From the NCBI GenBank assembly GCA_021732285.1, contig JAKFVH010000192.1, forward strand, positions 1-54,045: 54,045 bases of DNA. Direction: 5' to 3'. How positions within the stretch are numbered: the first letter of the stretch is position 1; each line of letters opens with the position of its first letter. The notes below the pieces were generated by a model that was not told the DNA's origin, did not search any database, and saw only the letters and a list, made by a program, of their open reading frames with translations. This document shows positions 10,010 through 18,324 of the stretch, piece after piece. The position numbers and the translations under genes are program-made. Source of the stretch: Reyranella sp. Its GTDB lineage: Bacteria; Pseudomonadota; Alphaproteobacteria; Reyranellales; Reyranellaceae.

Positions 10010-10037
10010 AGTATATCAGAACATACAGTGAACACAA
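10010..10037 (-). promoter_or_regulatory. Putative SOS-regulated promoter of nrdJ (LexA box in spacer)
   Basis: On the minus strand, TTGTGT (10037-10032), a 16-nt spacer and TATACT (10015-10010) form a plausible sigma-70 promoter. The spacer and -35 edge hold GTTCACTGTATGTTC (10033-10019), an exact GTTC-N7-GTTC, the known alphaproteobacterial LexA operator. A further GTTC half-site (10004-10001) follows. The only gene downstream in this direction is nrdJ, starting at 9894. LexA repression of nrdJ is an inference. Confidence 0.65.
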
Positions 10038-10051
10038 CAGCGCGATACAAA

Positions 10052-10783
10052 CTATGGCTGCTGTCGCTTCGCGCCAGCGACGAGCCGCTGGGTCGCACCT
10101 TCGATGCGCTCACGCAGGGTCGCCATGAAGGTCTCGCGGTCCAGGCCCGGCGGGATCGGCGGCAGGACCTCGACCTCGATGGTGCCGGGCCACTTGATGA
10201 ACTTGCGGCGCCCCCAGAACACGCCGGAATTCAGCGCCACCGGCACGACCGGCACGCCGAGCTGGCGATAGAGCGCCGCGGTGCCGGCGTGATAGGGCAG
10301 CGACGAGCCGACCGGCGTGCGCGTGCCTTCCGGATAGATCAGGATCGAACGGCCTTCCGCCACCGCCGCCTTGGCCTGGCGCAGCAGGCTGCGCAGCGCC
10401 TTTGGCCCATCGCCGCGCTCGACCGCGATGTTGCCGGCGCGTGCCATCGCCCAGCCGACGACGGGGATGAACAGCAGCTCGCGCTTCAGCACCGTCGCGG
10501 CATTGGGGAACAGCCGATGGAAGGCGAGCGTCTCCCACGACGATTGATGCTTGCAGGCGAGAATGACCGGCCCTGACGGCCTGTTCTCCAGGCCAGTCAC
10601 GCGATGGGTAATGCGGCAGGTGACCTTGACCCACCACAGGCAGAAATCGATCCAGACATTGGCCCAGGCAATGTTGGCCGCCCGCGACAGCAGCAGGATG
10701 GGCATGCCCATGATGGCAATGATCGTCGACCCGGCGTACCAGCCGACGTTGAAGAAGAGCGAACGCAGCCGGAGGCCGAGCAT
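10052..10783 (-). CDS. plsC: 1-acyl-sn-glycerol-3-phosphate acyltransferase
   Basis: PlsC acylates lysophosphatidate to phosphatidate in the inner membrane. This 243-residue protein has an N-terminal hydrophobic stretch (about 15-35). The catalytic block is KHQSSWET, which reads HX4E (His79, Glu84) where the textbook motif is HX4D. The substrate-binding block is YPEGTRT (Glu152-Arg155). Family assignment is strong; the Glu variant is a conservative change. It is divergent from the zinc-ribbon gene. The LexA box of nrdJ lies just past its stop codon. Confidence 0.9.
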   Translation of the reverse strand: MLGLRLRSLFFNVGWYAGSTIIAIMGMPILLLSRAANIAWANVWIDFCLWWVKVTCRITHRVTGLENRPSGPVILACKHQSSWETLAFHRLFPNAATVLKRELLFIPVVGWAMARAGNIAVERGDGPKALRSLLRQAKAAVAEGRSILIYPEGTRTPVGSSLPYHAGTAALYRQLGVPVVPVALNSGVFWGRRKFIKWPGTIEVEVLPPIPPGLDRETFMATLRERIEGATQRLVAGAKRQQP

Positions 10784-10852
10784 TGTAAGCCCACTTTTAG
10801 TGGCCTAATGTCCGGCCGCAAGCACCCCTAGTGCGGAATTCCTCGCCAAGCC

Positions 10853-11236
10853 ATGCAGGTCACCTGTCCCAATTGCGGCGCGCGCTATGCTGTCGATCCG
10901 CTGGCGATTGGCCCGACCGGACGCACCGTCCAGTGCGCCCGCTGCAGCCATCGCTGGCGGGAGCGGCCGATCGCACCCGCAGCGGTGGTGCCGCCTCCGC
11001 CGCGTCCCATCCCGGACTTCGTGATCAGGCCGCCGACCTACAATTCCGGGCTGCCGGCGCTGGCCACGCCGCCGCCCAAGGCGCGCTGGGGCCAATGGCT
11101 GTCAATCGCCGGCCTCGCCGTGGTCGTCCTCGTCATCGCAGCCTACATCTTCCGCGGCGAGATCCTGGCCGCCCTGCCGCCCGAGTGGCACGACTTTCTT
11201 CATATCGACGCCTTGCGCGCCCTTTTCAGGCAATAA
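10853..11236 (+). CDS. MJ0042-type zinc-ribbon single-pass membrane protein
   Basis: This 127-residue protein opens with an MJ0042-type zinc ribbon, with CPNCGARY (Cys5, Cys8) and CARCSHRW as the two CxxC knuckles. A Pro-rich linker follows (about 45-75), then one transmembrane helix (about 83-102, LSIAGLAVVVLVIAAYIF) and a short tail. Such proteins sit near cell-division or housekeeping genes in alphaproteobacteria, and their role is not established. The hpt gene follows 34 bp downstream on the same strand. Confidence 0.8.
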   Translation: MQVTCPNCGARYAVDPLAIGPTGRTVQCARCSHRWRERPIAPAAVVPPPPRPIPDFVIRPPTYNSGLPALATPPPKARWGQWLSIAGLAVVVLVIAAYIFRGEILAALPPEWHDFLHIDALRALFRQ

Positions 11237-11270
11237 TGGCGTCGTCCTAACCGCGATCAGCGAGCGCTCC

Positions 11271-11810
11271 ATGCCCGGCCGTCCCACCGTCACTGTCCGA
11301 TTCTCCGCCTCCGAGATCGCCGCGCGCGTCGATGTCATGGCGGGCGACCTCGCCACCAAGCTGCCGGCCGATACGCTGGTGGTCTCGGTGCTGAAAGGCA
11401 GCTTCGTGTTCGCCGCCGACCTGATCCGGGCCCTGAGCCGCGCCGGCGCCGACTGGTCGATGGATTTCCTCACCCTCTCCAGCTACGGCACCAAGACCGA
11501 GACCAGCGGCCGCGTGAAGGTGGTGCGCGACATCGTCGATGACGTGCGCCAGCGCGAGGTGCTGCTGGTCGACGATATTTTGGAGTCGGGCCTGACGCTC
11601 AGCTTCGCCAAGAAGCTCCTGCTCGAGCGCGGCGCCAAGCACGTTTCGATCTGCACCCTGCTCGACAAGCCGGGCAAGCGGCTCACCCAGCTCGAAGCCG
11701 ATTTCGTCGGCTTCCAGTGCGGCGATGAGTTTTTAGTCGGCTACGGGCTCGACTGGGCCCACCGCTTCCGCGGGCTGCCGTACATCGGTGTGGTCGAGAA
11801 GACGACGTAA
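11271..11810 (+). CDS. hpt: Hypoxanthine phosphoribosyltransferase
   Basis: This purine-salvage enzyme converts hypoxanthine or guanine plus PRPP to IMP or GMP. It has 179 residues, the usual length. The PRPP loop is VLLVDDILESG (about 98-108), VLKGSFVFAADL is the pyrophosphate-binding loop, and LSSYG is the flexible-loop signature. It converges with higA across only 9 bp, so no palindromic repeat separates this pair. Confidence 0.92.
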   Translation: MPGRPTVTVRFSASEIAARVDVMAGDLATKLPADTLVVSVLKGSFVFAADLIRALSRAGADWSMDFLTLSSYGTKTETSGRVKVVRDIVDDVRQREVLLVDDILESGLTLSFAKKLLLERGAKHVSICTLLDKPGKRLTQLEADFVGFQCGDEFLVGYGLDWAHRFRGLPYIGVVEKTT

Positions 11811-11819
11811 AATCGCCTC

Positions 11820-12143
11820 TTAGGCCGCGATACGCAGCGGCTTGGCGCGCTTGATACGCTCTTGTTCCCGAGGGCTGTGCATGGCCTGCCACAGGTCGCT
11901 GCGCCTCTGCACGTTCAACCAGAATTCGGGGCTGTTTCCGAACACCCGCGCAAGAATGAGGGCCGTCGCCGCTGTCACATTTCGGCGGTTGTTGCAAAGT
12001 TCGTTCACGTGCTTGCGCTGGACACCCATCGCCTCGGCCAGCGCAGCCTGCGTCAGGCTCAGCGGCTGCATGAACTCCTCGACCAGGATTTCACCGACCG
12101 TTGCCGGCTTGCGCTTTGTCATCAGCATAGTCGCCTCGCTCAC
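11820..12143 (-). CDS. higA: HigA-family antitoxin
   Basis: This is an XRE/HigA antitoxin of 107 residues. A helix-turn-helix is visible in LSLTQAALAEAMGVQRKHVN (about 29-48), followed by NNRRNVTAATALILARVFG, the typical HigA block. The GTG start at 12143 overlaps the higB stop by 4 nt (GTGA). Internal ATGs at residues 6 and 8 are alternative starts. It probably binds HigB and represses the operon through the palindrome at 12460-12480. Confidence 0.9.
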   Translation of the reverse strand: MSEATMLMTKRKPATVGEILVEEFMQPLSLTQAALAEAMGVQRKHVNELCNNRRNVTAATALILARVFGNSPEFWLNVQRRSDLWQAMHSPREQERIKRAKPLRIAA

Positions 12144-12436
12144 CTATAGCTGTGGTCGTCGAGATAGATTTCCGACGCCTCGCCTTGGCGGCTGTCCCAT
12201 CGAAAGATTAGCCGCCACTGCCTGTTGACTCGGATCGAATGAAAACCTGCCAGGTTGCCGCGTAGCTTTTCGAAGTGGTTGCTTGGCGGAACGCGCAAGT
12301 CCTGATCTGTGGTCGCATCGTCGATCATTTGGAGCTTCCGGAAGAGCCGCCCCTCGAGATCGGACGGAATGTTTCGCGACCGTACGTCCTCGACGAAGAA
12401 GGCTCGCAGCCAGTCATCTCGAAAGCTTACGATCAA
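12140..12436 (-). CDS. higB: HigB-family (RelE-like) toxin
   Basis: This RelE-fold mRNA interferase has 98 residues. FEKLRGNLAGFHSIRVNRQWRL-type sequence (about 55-76) is diagnostic of HigB, with the basic residues expected to contact the ribosome or mRNA. The start appears to be TTG at 12436, giving MIVSFRDDWL; no better ATG lies in frame upstream. It precedes higA, the usual toxin-first order. The pair is inserted between hpt and the lprI-like gene. Confidence 0.9.
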   Translation of the reverse strand: MIVSFRDDWLRAFFVEDVRSRNIPSDLEGRLFRKLQMIDDATTDQDLRVPPSNHFEKLRGNLAGFHSIRVNRQWRLIFRWDSRQGEASEIYLDDHSYR

Positions 12437-12459
12437 GCGAACAGCTTCGTCATATACCT

Positions 12460-12480
12460 ATGTACCACCCTATGGTACAT
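12460..12480. promoter_or_regulatory. Palindromic operator upstream of higBA
   Basis: ATGTACCA-CCCTA-TGGTACAT is a perfect 8-bp inverted repeat with a 5-bp spacer, 24 bp upstream of the higB start. Its location and symmetry fit the autoregulatory site of an XRE-type antitoxin. Confidence 0.65.
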
Positions 12481-12498
12481 TCCGGCAAGTGTGACGAC

Positions 12499-12873
12499 CT
12501 ATTGCCCGCCGCAGGAGACGTTGCCTTCCTGGCAGTTCGCCTGGGCCTCGAGATCCTTGATGCGCTGATCGGTCAGCCGCCGGCGGCACTCGGCGACGAC
12601 CATCGGATGGATCGAGCCGCCCTTGGTGCCCATGGTCTCGAACTCGCACTCCTGGTCGCGGAAGTGCCGCCACGTCTCCTGAGCGGACTGGAGGTTCTCC
12701 TTGCCGGCGTCGGAGATCCTGGCCAGCACCTTGGCGTAGAGGGCGTCCATCCGCGCCTCGGCCTGGCTCAGCCCGCTGCCGGCGCGTTCGTTCATCTCCA
12801 GCTGGGTTTGCGCGGAGGCCGCGCCGGCCGCGAGCGCCAGGATCGCGGCGGCACAGGCGAAGGCGCGGCGCAC
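12499..12873 (-). CDS. Secreted LprI/DUF1311-family protein
   Basis: This 124-residue exported protein has a signal peptide (MRRAFACAAAILALAAGAASA). The mature part has the DUF1311/LprI pattern: LSQAEARMDALYAKVL, ETWRHFRDQECEFE and VVAECRRRLTDQRIKDLE, plus two more Cys near the end. Mycobacterial LprI inhibits lysozyme, but most DUF1311 proteins have no proven function. It follows the DUF4175 gene by 7 bp and is probably co-transcribed with it. Confidence 0.8.
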   Translation of the reverse strand: MRRAFACAAAILALAAGAASAQTQLEMNERAGSGLSQAEARMDALYAKVLARISDAGKENLQSAQETWRHFRDQECEFETMGTKGGSIHPMVVAECRRRLTDQRIKDLEAQANCQEGNVSCGGQ

Positions 12874-12880
12874 GACGGCG

Positions 12881-15472
12881 TCAGTAGGTCTTGAGCAGAC
12901 GGTCGATGTAGTCGAGCTCGTCCTTGGGCCGCTGCTCGCCGGCGCGGCGGCGCAGCTCGTCGAGGATCTCGCGGCTGCGCTGGCGCTCGAGCTCGAGCGG
13001 CACCTTGTCGACGCCGGTGTCGACCGCGTCGCCGTAGTTGCCGTCGGAGCGGCCGAGCGGATCGCGATCCTCGCTGCGGCGCTCGCGCTCCTCGATCTCG
13101 GCGATGTCCTGGTTGTTGCCGGGCCCGCGCTGGCGCATCTGCTCGGCCATGTCGGTCATGCCCTGCTGCAGGTTGTCGAGCGCCCGGCGCTGCGAGCGCG
13201 AGGCCTCGCGCGGATCGCCGCGGCGCAGCGCATCCTCGGCCTCGCGCATCTGGCGCTCGGCCCGGCCCAGCGATTCCGGCATGCCCATGCCGTTCTCGTC
13301 GAGCTTGTTCATGAAGTCGCCGAGCTGCCGGCGCAGGCCTTCCTGCTGGCCGCGCTGCTGCTCGCCCCACTGGCCGTCGCCGGGCTGCTGGCCGCCCTGG
13401 CCGCGCTGGCCCTGCTGCCCCTGCTGGCCTTGCTGACCCTGCTGCCCTTGCTGGCCCTGTTGACCCTGGCGCTGACCCTGCTGGCCCTGACGTCCCTGCT
13501 GCTGCCGGCTCTCGCGCTCGCTCTCGCCCAGAAGCTGGTTCTGGCGGCGCGACAGGCGGTCGAGCTGGTTCATCATCTCGCGGCCCTGCTGGTTGCCCTG
13601 CCCCTGCTGGCCGCGCTGGCCCTGCTGACGCTGCTGACCGGGCTGCGCCATCATCGGCGTGGCGTTCTCCATCATCTTGCGCAGTTCTTCGAGCAGGCGC
13701 TTGGCTTCCTCGCGCTGGCCGTTCTTGGCCATCTCGCGGATCTTATCCAGCATCTTCTGCAGGTCGTCGCCGGTGATGGTGTTGTTGGGATCCATCTTCT
13801 CCGCCTGCTCCTGCATGCGGCGGCGTTCCTCGGGATCCTGCATGCGCTCGGCAAGCTCCTTCTGCCACTTCGCCATGGCGTCGTAGAGCTGCTGGATCAG
13901 GCGCTCGATCTCCTCGTCGCCGGCGTTGCGCTGCATGGCGTCGCGCAGCTCCTGGCGCGCCTGCTCGAGCGCGCGCTCGGCGTCGGTCTGCGAGCCGTTC
14001 TCCAGGCGCATCGCGAGATCCCACAGGAGCTTCTGGGTCTCGGTGATGTTGGCCTTGTCGCCGTTCTGGGCGAGCCGCGCCGCGCCGATGCGCAGGCCGA
14101 GCTGGACCACGGCGTCGTTGCGATAGCTCTCGGGCTTGACCTGGATCAGCCGCATGCCGTCGGCGACGTCGAGGCGGAAGGCCTTCGGATCGCGCGTCAG
14201 CGCCTTGCGCAGCACGATCAGCGCGCGCGCCGTCGGATCGTTGAACACACGCTCGGGCAGCAGGAAGGTTTCCACGGCGCTGCGGCCCTTCTGGCCGAGC
14301 GCATCGGTGGCGAACAGCATCACCGTGACCTTGAGGCCGGCCCACGGATGGCTGGTGAGGTCGCGCACGAAGGTGTCGGCGACCTTCTTGGTGTTGCCGG
14401 CGACCGGCAGGTCGAGGCGGATGACTTCCGGCTCCTCGTCCTCGCTCAGCATGTCGGCGCCGAGCACCGAGCCGTGCAGTCGGATCTGCAATTGGACGCC
14501 GGTCACGCCGAAATCGTCGCCGGCGATGTACTCGATCTTGGTCGACCACTTGTCGACGCCGATCGGCCGGGCGAACTCGATGGTCGGCGCCAGGTCGGGA
14601 ATGACGTGCAGCTTCCAGCGCGCCTGCTCATCGCCGCGCGCCTGCAGGGTGATCTGCTTGCCCTCGGTGATGACCTGCTCGACCTGGTACTTGCCCTTGC
14701 CGACGGTCGAGAACTCGGTGCCGTTGCCGTCGATCTTGAGCTGCGGCGGCTTGCGGCCGCGCACGTCGTCGACGAAGCCCGCAAGCTTGCTGCCGACGGG
14801 CACGCGCAAGAGCTTGTCCTTGTCGGCCATGTCCAGATAGATCGGCGGCTTGCCGGTATAGGCCGGCGGGGCGATCCAGAGGTTGGCCACGACCGGCGGC
14901 GGCGGCGGGAAGGCCGGCGTGAAGGCGGCGCCCATGCGATCGCTGCGCCAACCGCCGGCGACGGCGATGGCCACGATCAGGGCGAGCAGCGGCACGAAGC
15001 GCAGCGCCCAGGTGTCGAGCACGGCCAATCCGGGATGGGCGGGTTTGTTGCTGAGACCGGCCAGCCGCTCGGCCTCGCGGCGGCGGTGTGCCTCCCACAG
15101 GGCCGACGACATCGGATCGGAGGACCCGGCCGCCAGAGTGTCCTGCACGGCGACCAGGGGCCGGTGCGGCACGCCGCTGTCACGCTCCAGGCGACGGATG
15201 GCCACTTCCTGCGTGGGCAGCGCGAAATCCCGCAGCCGCCACCAGCCAAGGCCGATCAGGGCCAGCGCCAAGGCAGCCAGGATGCCGGTATGGACCCAGG
15301 GGTCGAGGCCGGAGAACAGGTCGAGATGGGCGGCGGCAATGAACAGCGCCACGAACGACAGGACCGGTACCAGCCGCGGCCACAGCCCTTCCCAGGCCAG
15401 CGCCAGCCACGCCAAGCTGATCTTCCGGCTGAGGCCGGGGGCTTGGAAGGTGGTGGTCTGGCTGGCGTCCAT
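12881..15472 (-). CDS. TIGR02302/DUF4175 membrane protein
   Basis: This large (863 residues) inner-membrane protein of unknown function is conserved next to lysA in alphaproteobacteria. Two transmembrane helices lie near residues 30-50 and 60-80 and a third near 155-175. A periplasmic beta-rich part (about 190-400) follows, then a long charged helical region (about 440-600). A Gln/Gly-rich low-complexity tract (about 610-700, repeats of GQQ) precedes a conserved C-terminal segment with DGNYGDAVDTGVDKVPLE. The Q/G tract varies between relatives by family knowledge. It lies 14 bp downstream of lysA in the same direction. Confidence 0.85.
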   Translation of the reverse strand: MDASQTTTFQAPGLSRKISLAWLALAWEGLWPRLVPVLSFVALFIAAAHLDLFSGLDPWVHTGILAALALALIGLGWWRLRDFALPTQEVAIRRLERDSGVPHRPLVAVQDTLAAGSSDPMSSALWEAHRRREAERLAGLSNKPAHPGLAVLDTWALRFVPLLALIVAIAVAGGWRSDRMGAAFTPAFPPPPPVVANLWIAPPAYTGKPPIYLDMADKDKLLRVPVGSKLAGFVDDVRGRKPPQLKIDGNGTEFSTVGKGKYQVEQVITEGKQITLQARGDEQARWKLHVIPDLAPTIEFARPIGVDKWSTKIEYIAGDDFGVTGVQLQIRLHGSVLGADMLSEDEEPEVIRLDLPVAGNTKKVADTFVRDLTSHPWAGLKVTVMLFATDALGQKGRSAVETFLLPERVFNDPTARALIVLRKALTRDPKAFRLDVADGMRLIQVKPESYRNDAVVQLGLRIGAARLAQNGDKANITETQKLLWDLAMRLENGSQTDAERALEQARQELRDAMQRNAGDEEIERLIQQLYDAMAKWQKELAERMQDPEERRRMQEQAEKMDPNNTITGDDLQKMLDKIREMAKNGQREEAKRLLEELRKMMENATPMMAQPGQQRQQGQRGQQGQGNQQGREMMNQLDRLSRRQNQLLGESERESRQQQGRQGQQGQRQGQQGQQGQQGQQGQQGQQGQRGQGGQQPGDGQWGEQQRGQQEGLRRQLGDFMNKLDENGMGMPESLGRAERQMREAEDALRRGDPREASRSQRRALDNLQQGMTDMAEQMRQRGPGNNQDIAEIEERERRSEDRDPLGRSDGNYGDAVDTGVDKVPLELERQRSREILDELRRRAGEQRPKDELDYIDRLLKTY
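13384..13510 (-). repeat. Gln/Gly-coding tandem microrepeat in the DUF4175 gene
   Basis: Degenerate 9-bp units, reading ctgctggcc-like on the plus strand, encode repeated GQQ within the DUF4175 protein. This low-complexity tract is prone to replication slippage. It opens spurious long ORFs on the opposite strand. Confidence 0.7.
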
Positions 15473-15486
15473 CGCCGTCCTTTCGC

Positions 15487-16827
15487 TTACGCTTGAGCCT
15501 TTACCGGCTCCTGCCAGGGCGGAAACCGCTCGGCAGCGAGCAATTCGTCGATCGAGGGCCTTGGCCGGGTGACCGCAAATCGCGTGCCATCGACCATGAC
15601 CTCCGGCGCCAGGGGCCGGGTATTGTAGGTCGAGGCCATGACGGCCCCATAAGCGCCCGCCGAGCGTATCATGATCAAGTCTCCGGCAGCCAGCGGCGCC
15701 ATATCACGGTCTTGTGCCAGGTAGTCCCCCGATTCGCAGATCGGCCCGACAATGTCACAGCGGATCGTGGCGGCTTGGGGGCGTTCACGCACCGGCAGGA
15801 TATCGTGCCACGCCTCATAAAGTGTGGGCCGGATCAGGTCGTTCATGGCCGCGTCGGCGATGACGAAAGTCTTTGCAGCGCCGGGCTTCACGAGGATCAC
15901 CTCGCTCACGAGCACACCCGCCTCGCCGACCAGCCGACGCCCGGGCTCGAAGGTCAACGCACAACCCAGCCCTGCGGTTTCGCGCGCCACCAGGGCCAGG
16001 AAGTCGGCGATCGCCGGCGGCTTCTCCTGGGCATAAACGATCCCCAGGCCGCCGCCGATGTCGAAGCGGTCGATGCGATGGCCGTCGGCGCGCAGTTGGC
16101 CGATCAGCTCGCGCACCCGCACGATGGCGTCGCGGTAGGGGTCGAGCGAGGTGAGTTGCGAGCCGATATGCATGGCCACGCCCACCACGTTGAGGTTGGG
16201 CAGGCGGCCGGCCAGGGCATAGGCCTCGCGGGCAAGGTCGATGTCGATGCCGAACTTGTTCTCCTTGCGGCCGGTCGTGATCTTGGCGTGCGTCTTGGCG
16301 TCGACGTCGGGATTCACGCGGATGGTGATGTCCGCCTTCACCCCGAGCTGGCCGGCCACGGCGTTCAGCGTCTCGAGCTCGGACGAGCTCTCGACATTGA
16401 TCTGGCCGACGCCCGCCTCGAGCGCCGCCATCAGCTCGGAAGCCTTCTTGCCGACGCCGGAATAGATGATGCGCTTGGGCGGCACACCGGCTGCCAGGGC
16501 GCGGCGCATCTCCCCCACCGAGACGATGTCGGACCCCGCCCCCAGTTCGCTGAACAGGCGGACCACCGCCAGGCTGCTGTTGGCCTTCATGGCGTAGCAG
16601 ACCTCGGCGTTCATGCCCTTGAGGTTGTCGGCGAACTCCTTCCACGCCGCGCGGAGCGCGCCGGCCGAGTAGCAGTAGAAGGGCGTGCCGACCTGGGCCG
16701 CGATGGTGGCGAGCGCCACGCCTTCGGCGTGCATGTCGCCGTTCTTGTAGGAAAAGAAGTCGCTCTTTCCTCCCTGCGCGGAGCGCGGGGAGGTGTCCGC
16801 GGAGCGGACGGAGGGGTCAGAAGCCAT
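15487..16827 (-). CDS. lysA: Diaminopimelate decarboxylase
   Basis: This PLP enzyme performs the last step of lysine synthesis. From the ATG at 16827 it has 446 residues. The PLP lysine is Lys81 in [30 protein letters not shown] (phosphate-binding glycines), CESGDYLA and [12 protein letters not shown] are all typical. The conserved family sequence begins only at [15 protein letters not shown]. The preceding residues 1-21 are encoded by the left arm of the palindromic repeat at 16767-16879, and the start codon is at its apex. The start overlaps the argH stop by 11 nt. The small lipoprotein gene often found between argH and lysA is absent. Confidence 0.92.
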   Translation of the reverse strand: MASDPSVRSADTSPRSAQGGKSDFFSYKNGDMHAEGVALATIAAQVGTPFYCYSAGALRAAWKEFADNLKGMNAEVCYAMKANSSLAVVRLFSELGAGSDIVSVGEMRRALAAGVPPKRIIYSGVGKKASELMAALEAGVGQINVESSSELETLNAVAGQLGVKADITIRVNPDVDAKTHAKITTGRKENKFGIDIDLAREAYALAGRLPNLNVVGVAMHIGSQLTSLDPYRDAIVRVRELIGQLRADGHRIDRFDIGGGLGIVYAQEKPPAIADFLALVARETAGLGCALTFEPGRRLVGEAGVLVSEVILVKPGAAKTFVIADAAMNDLIRPTLYEAWHDILPVRERPQAATIRCDIVGPICESGDYLAQDRDMAPLAAGDLIMIRSAGAYGAVMASTYNTRPLAPEVMVDGTRFAVTRPRPSIDELLAAERFPPWQEPVKAQA

Positions 16828-16879
16828 GACGATGACCCCTCCGGCCCTTCGGGCCACCTCCCCACTTCGTGGGGAGGAA
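16767..16879. repeat. Palindromic repeat spanning the argH-lysA junction
   Basis: Outer arms TTCCTCCC...GGGGAGGT..GGAGGGGTCA are matched inversely on the other side. Each arm carries two hairpin tips. They are GCGC/GCGC and GTCCGC-gga-GCGGAC on the left, and GGCCC-ttc-GGGCC and CCCCAC-ttc-GTGGGG on the right. The tips differ in sequence but each is self-complementary. The left arm codes for the LysA N-terminus and the argH stop. The apex holds the lysA ATG. The right arm codes for the ArgH C-terminal tail. Confidence 0.8.
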
Positions 16880-18289
16880 GCGCTTGCGGGCTTCGGCCAC
16901 GGCGCGCACGACGTTGGAAGGCGCGGTGCCGCCCAGGCTCTTGCGCGCATTGACCGACGCCTCGACGGTCAGCACGCGATAGACGCCGCGATCGATCTTG
17001 GGCTCGACCGCCTGCATCTCGGCCAACGTGAGCTTGTCGAGATCGACGCCCTTGTCGGCGGCGATGCCGACCAGCCGGCCAGTGACGTGGTGGGCCTGGC
17101 GGAACGGCAGGCCGACCTTGCGCACCAGCCAGTCGGCGAGATCGGTCGCCACCGAGTAGTCGGCCGAGGCGACAGCGCGCATGCGCTCGGGATTGGCCTT
17201 GAGGTCGCGCACCATGCCCGCCATCGCGGCGATGCCGAGCTCAAGCGAATCGGCGGCGTCGAACAGCGGCTCCTTGTCCTCCTGCATGTCCTTGCCGTAG
17301 GTGAGCGGCAGGCCCTTGAGGATGATGCAGAGTGCGGTGAAGGCGCCGACGATGCGGCCGACCTTGGCGCGCGTCAGCTCGGCGGCGTCGGGGTTGCGCT
17401 TCTGCGGCATGATCGAGCTGCCGGTGGTGAAGGCGTCCGACAAGGCGATGAAGCGGAACGGCGCGGAGCACCAGATCACGATCTCCTCCGACAGGCGCGA
17501 CAGGTGCACGGCCGTGAGCGAGGCCGCGGCGATGAATTCCACGACATAGTCGCGGTCTGATACCGCGTCGAGCGAGTTGGCCATCGGCCGGTCGAAGCCC
17601 AGCGCCTTGGCCGTCTTGCGCGGATCGATGGGATGCGGCGAGCCCGCGAGCGCGGCGGCGCCCAGCGGCGACTCGTTCAGGCGCGCGCGGCAGTCGGTCA
17701 TGCGGCTGCGGTCGCGGCCGAACATCTCCACGTAGGCCATCAGATGATGGCCGAAGGTGATGGGCTGTGCGGTCTGCAGATGGGTGAAGCCCGGCATGAT
17801 GGTCGCGGCGTATTGGCCGGCGCGATCGATCAGCGCGGCCTGCAGGTCGGCCAGCATCGGCTCCAGGCGGTCGATCGTATCACGCACCCACAGCCGGACA
17901 TCGAGCGCGATCTGGTCGTTGCGCGAGCGCGCCGTGTGCAGGCGGCCGCCGGCCGGGCCTATAAGGTCGGTCAGCCGGCCCTCGACGTTGAAATGGATGT
18001 CCTCGAGCTTGGTCGAGAACTTGAAGCGCCCCGCCTCGATCTCCTCACGCACCTTCACCAGCCCGCGCTTGATGGCGCGGCCGTCCTTGGCCGAGAGGAT
18101 GCCCTGGGCGACCAACATGTCGCAGTGGGCGAGCGAGCCCGCGATGTCCTGCGCGTAGAGACGGCGGTCGAAACCGATGGAGGCGTTGATCTTCTCCATG
18201 ATTTCCGCCGGGCCGAGCTTGTAGCGGCCGCCCCACATCGTGTTGGATTGCCGCTTCGGCGCTCGCGCAGTCGTGTTCTTCCGTGCCAT
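16817..18289 (-). CDS. argH: Argininosuccinate lyase
   Basis: This enzyme cleaves argininosuccinate to arginine and fumarate. It has 490 residues, slightly long. The fumarase/aspartase superfamily signature [12 protein letters not shown] is near residue 290. Substrate-binding [13 protein letters not shown] and [17 protein letters not shown] are present. The last 16 or so residues ([15 protein letters not shown]) come from the palindromic repeat and are not family sequence. The stop lies inside lysA (11-nt overlap), so lysA translation may be coupled to argH. The gene is divergent from tlpA with a 35-bp gap. Confidence 0.95.
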   Translation of the reverse strand: MARKNTTARAPKRQSNTMWGGRYKLGPAEIMEKINASIGFDRRLYAQDIAGSLAHCDMLVAQGILSAKDGRAIKRGLVKVREEIEAGRFKFSTKLEDIHFNVEGRLTDLIGPAGGRLHTARSRNDQIALDVRLWVRDTIDRLEPMLADLQAALIDRAGQYAATIMPGFTHLQTAQPITFGHHLMAYVEMFGRDRSRMTDCRARLNESPLGAAALAGSPHPIDPRKTAKALGFDRPMANSLDAVSDRDYVVEFIAAASLTAVHLSRLSEEIVIWCSAPFRFIALSDAFTTGSSIMPQKRNPDAAELTRAKVGRIVGAFTALCIILKGLPLTYGKDMQEDKEPLFDAADSLELGIAAMAGMVRDLKANPERMRAVASADYSVATDLADWLVRKVGLPFRQAHHVTGRLVGIAADKGVDLDKLTLAEMQAVEPKIDRGVYRVLTVEASVNARKSLGGTAPSNVVRAVAEARKRFLPTKWGGGPKGRRGHRHGF

Positions 18290-18324
18290 GAATATGAGCC
18301 AGTAGTCCCTTAGGAACGCGGCTT

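Noticed and set aside
9895..10051. Possible cobalamin riboswitch upstream of nrdJ
   Set aside because: The leader is only about 110 nt and I see no B12-box-like sequence; an SOS promoter explains the region better.
13430..15496. 688-codon plus-strand open frame rich in Leu, Ala and His
   Set aside because: It is the mirror of the DUF4175 gene and its Q/G repeat; no family, signal or ribosome site supports it.
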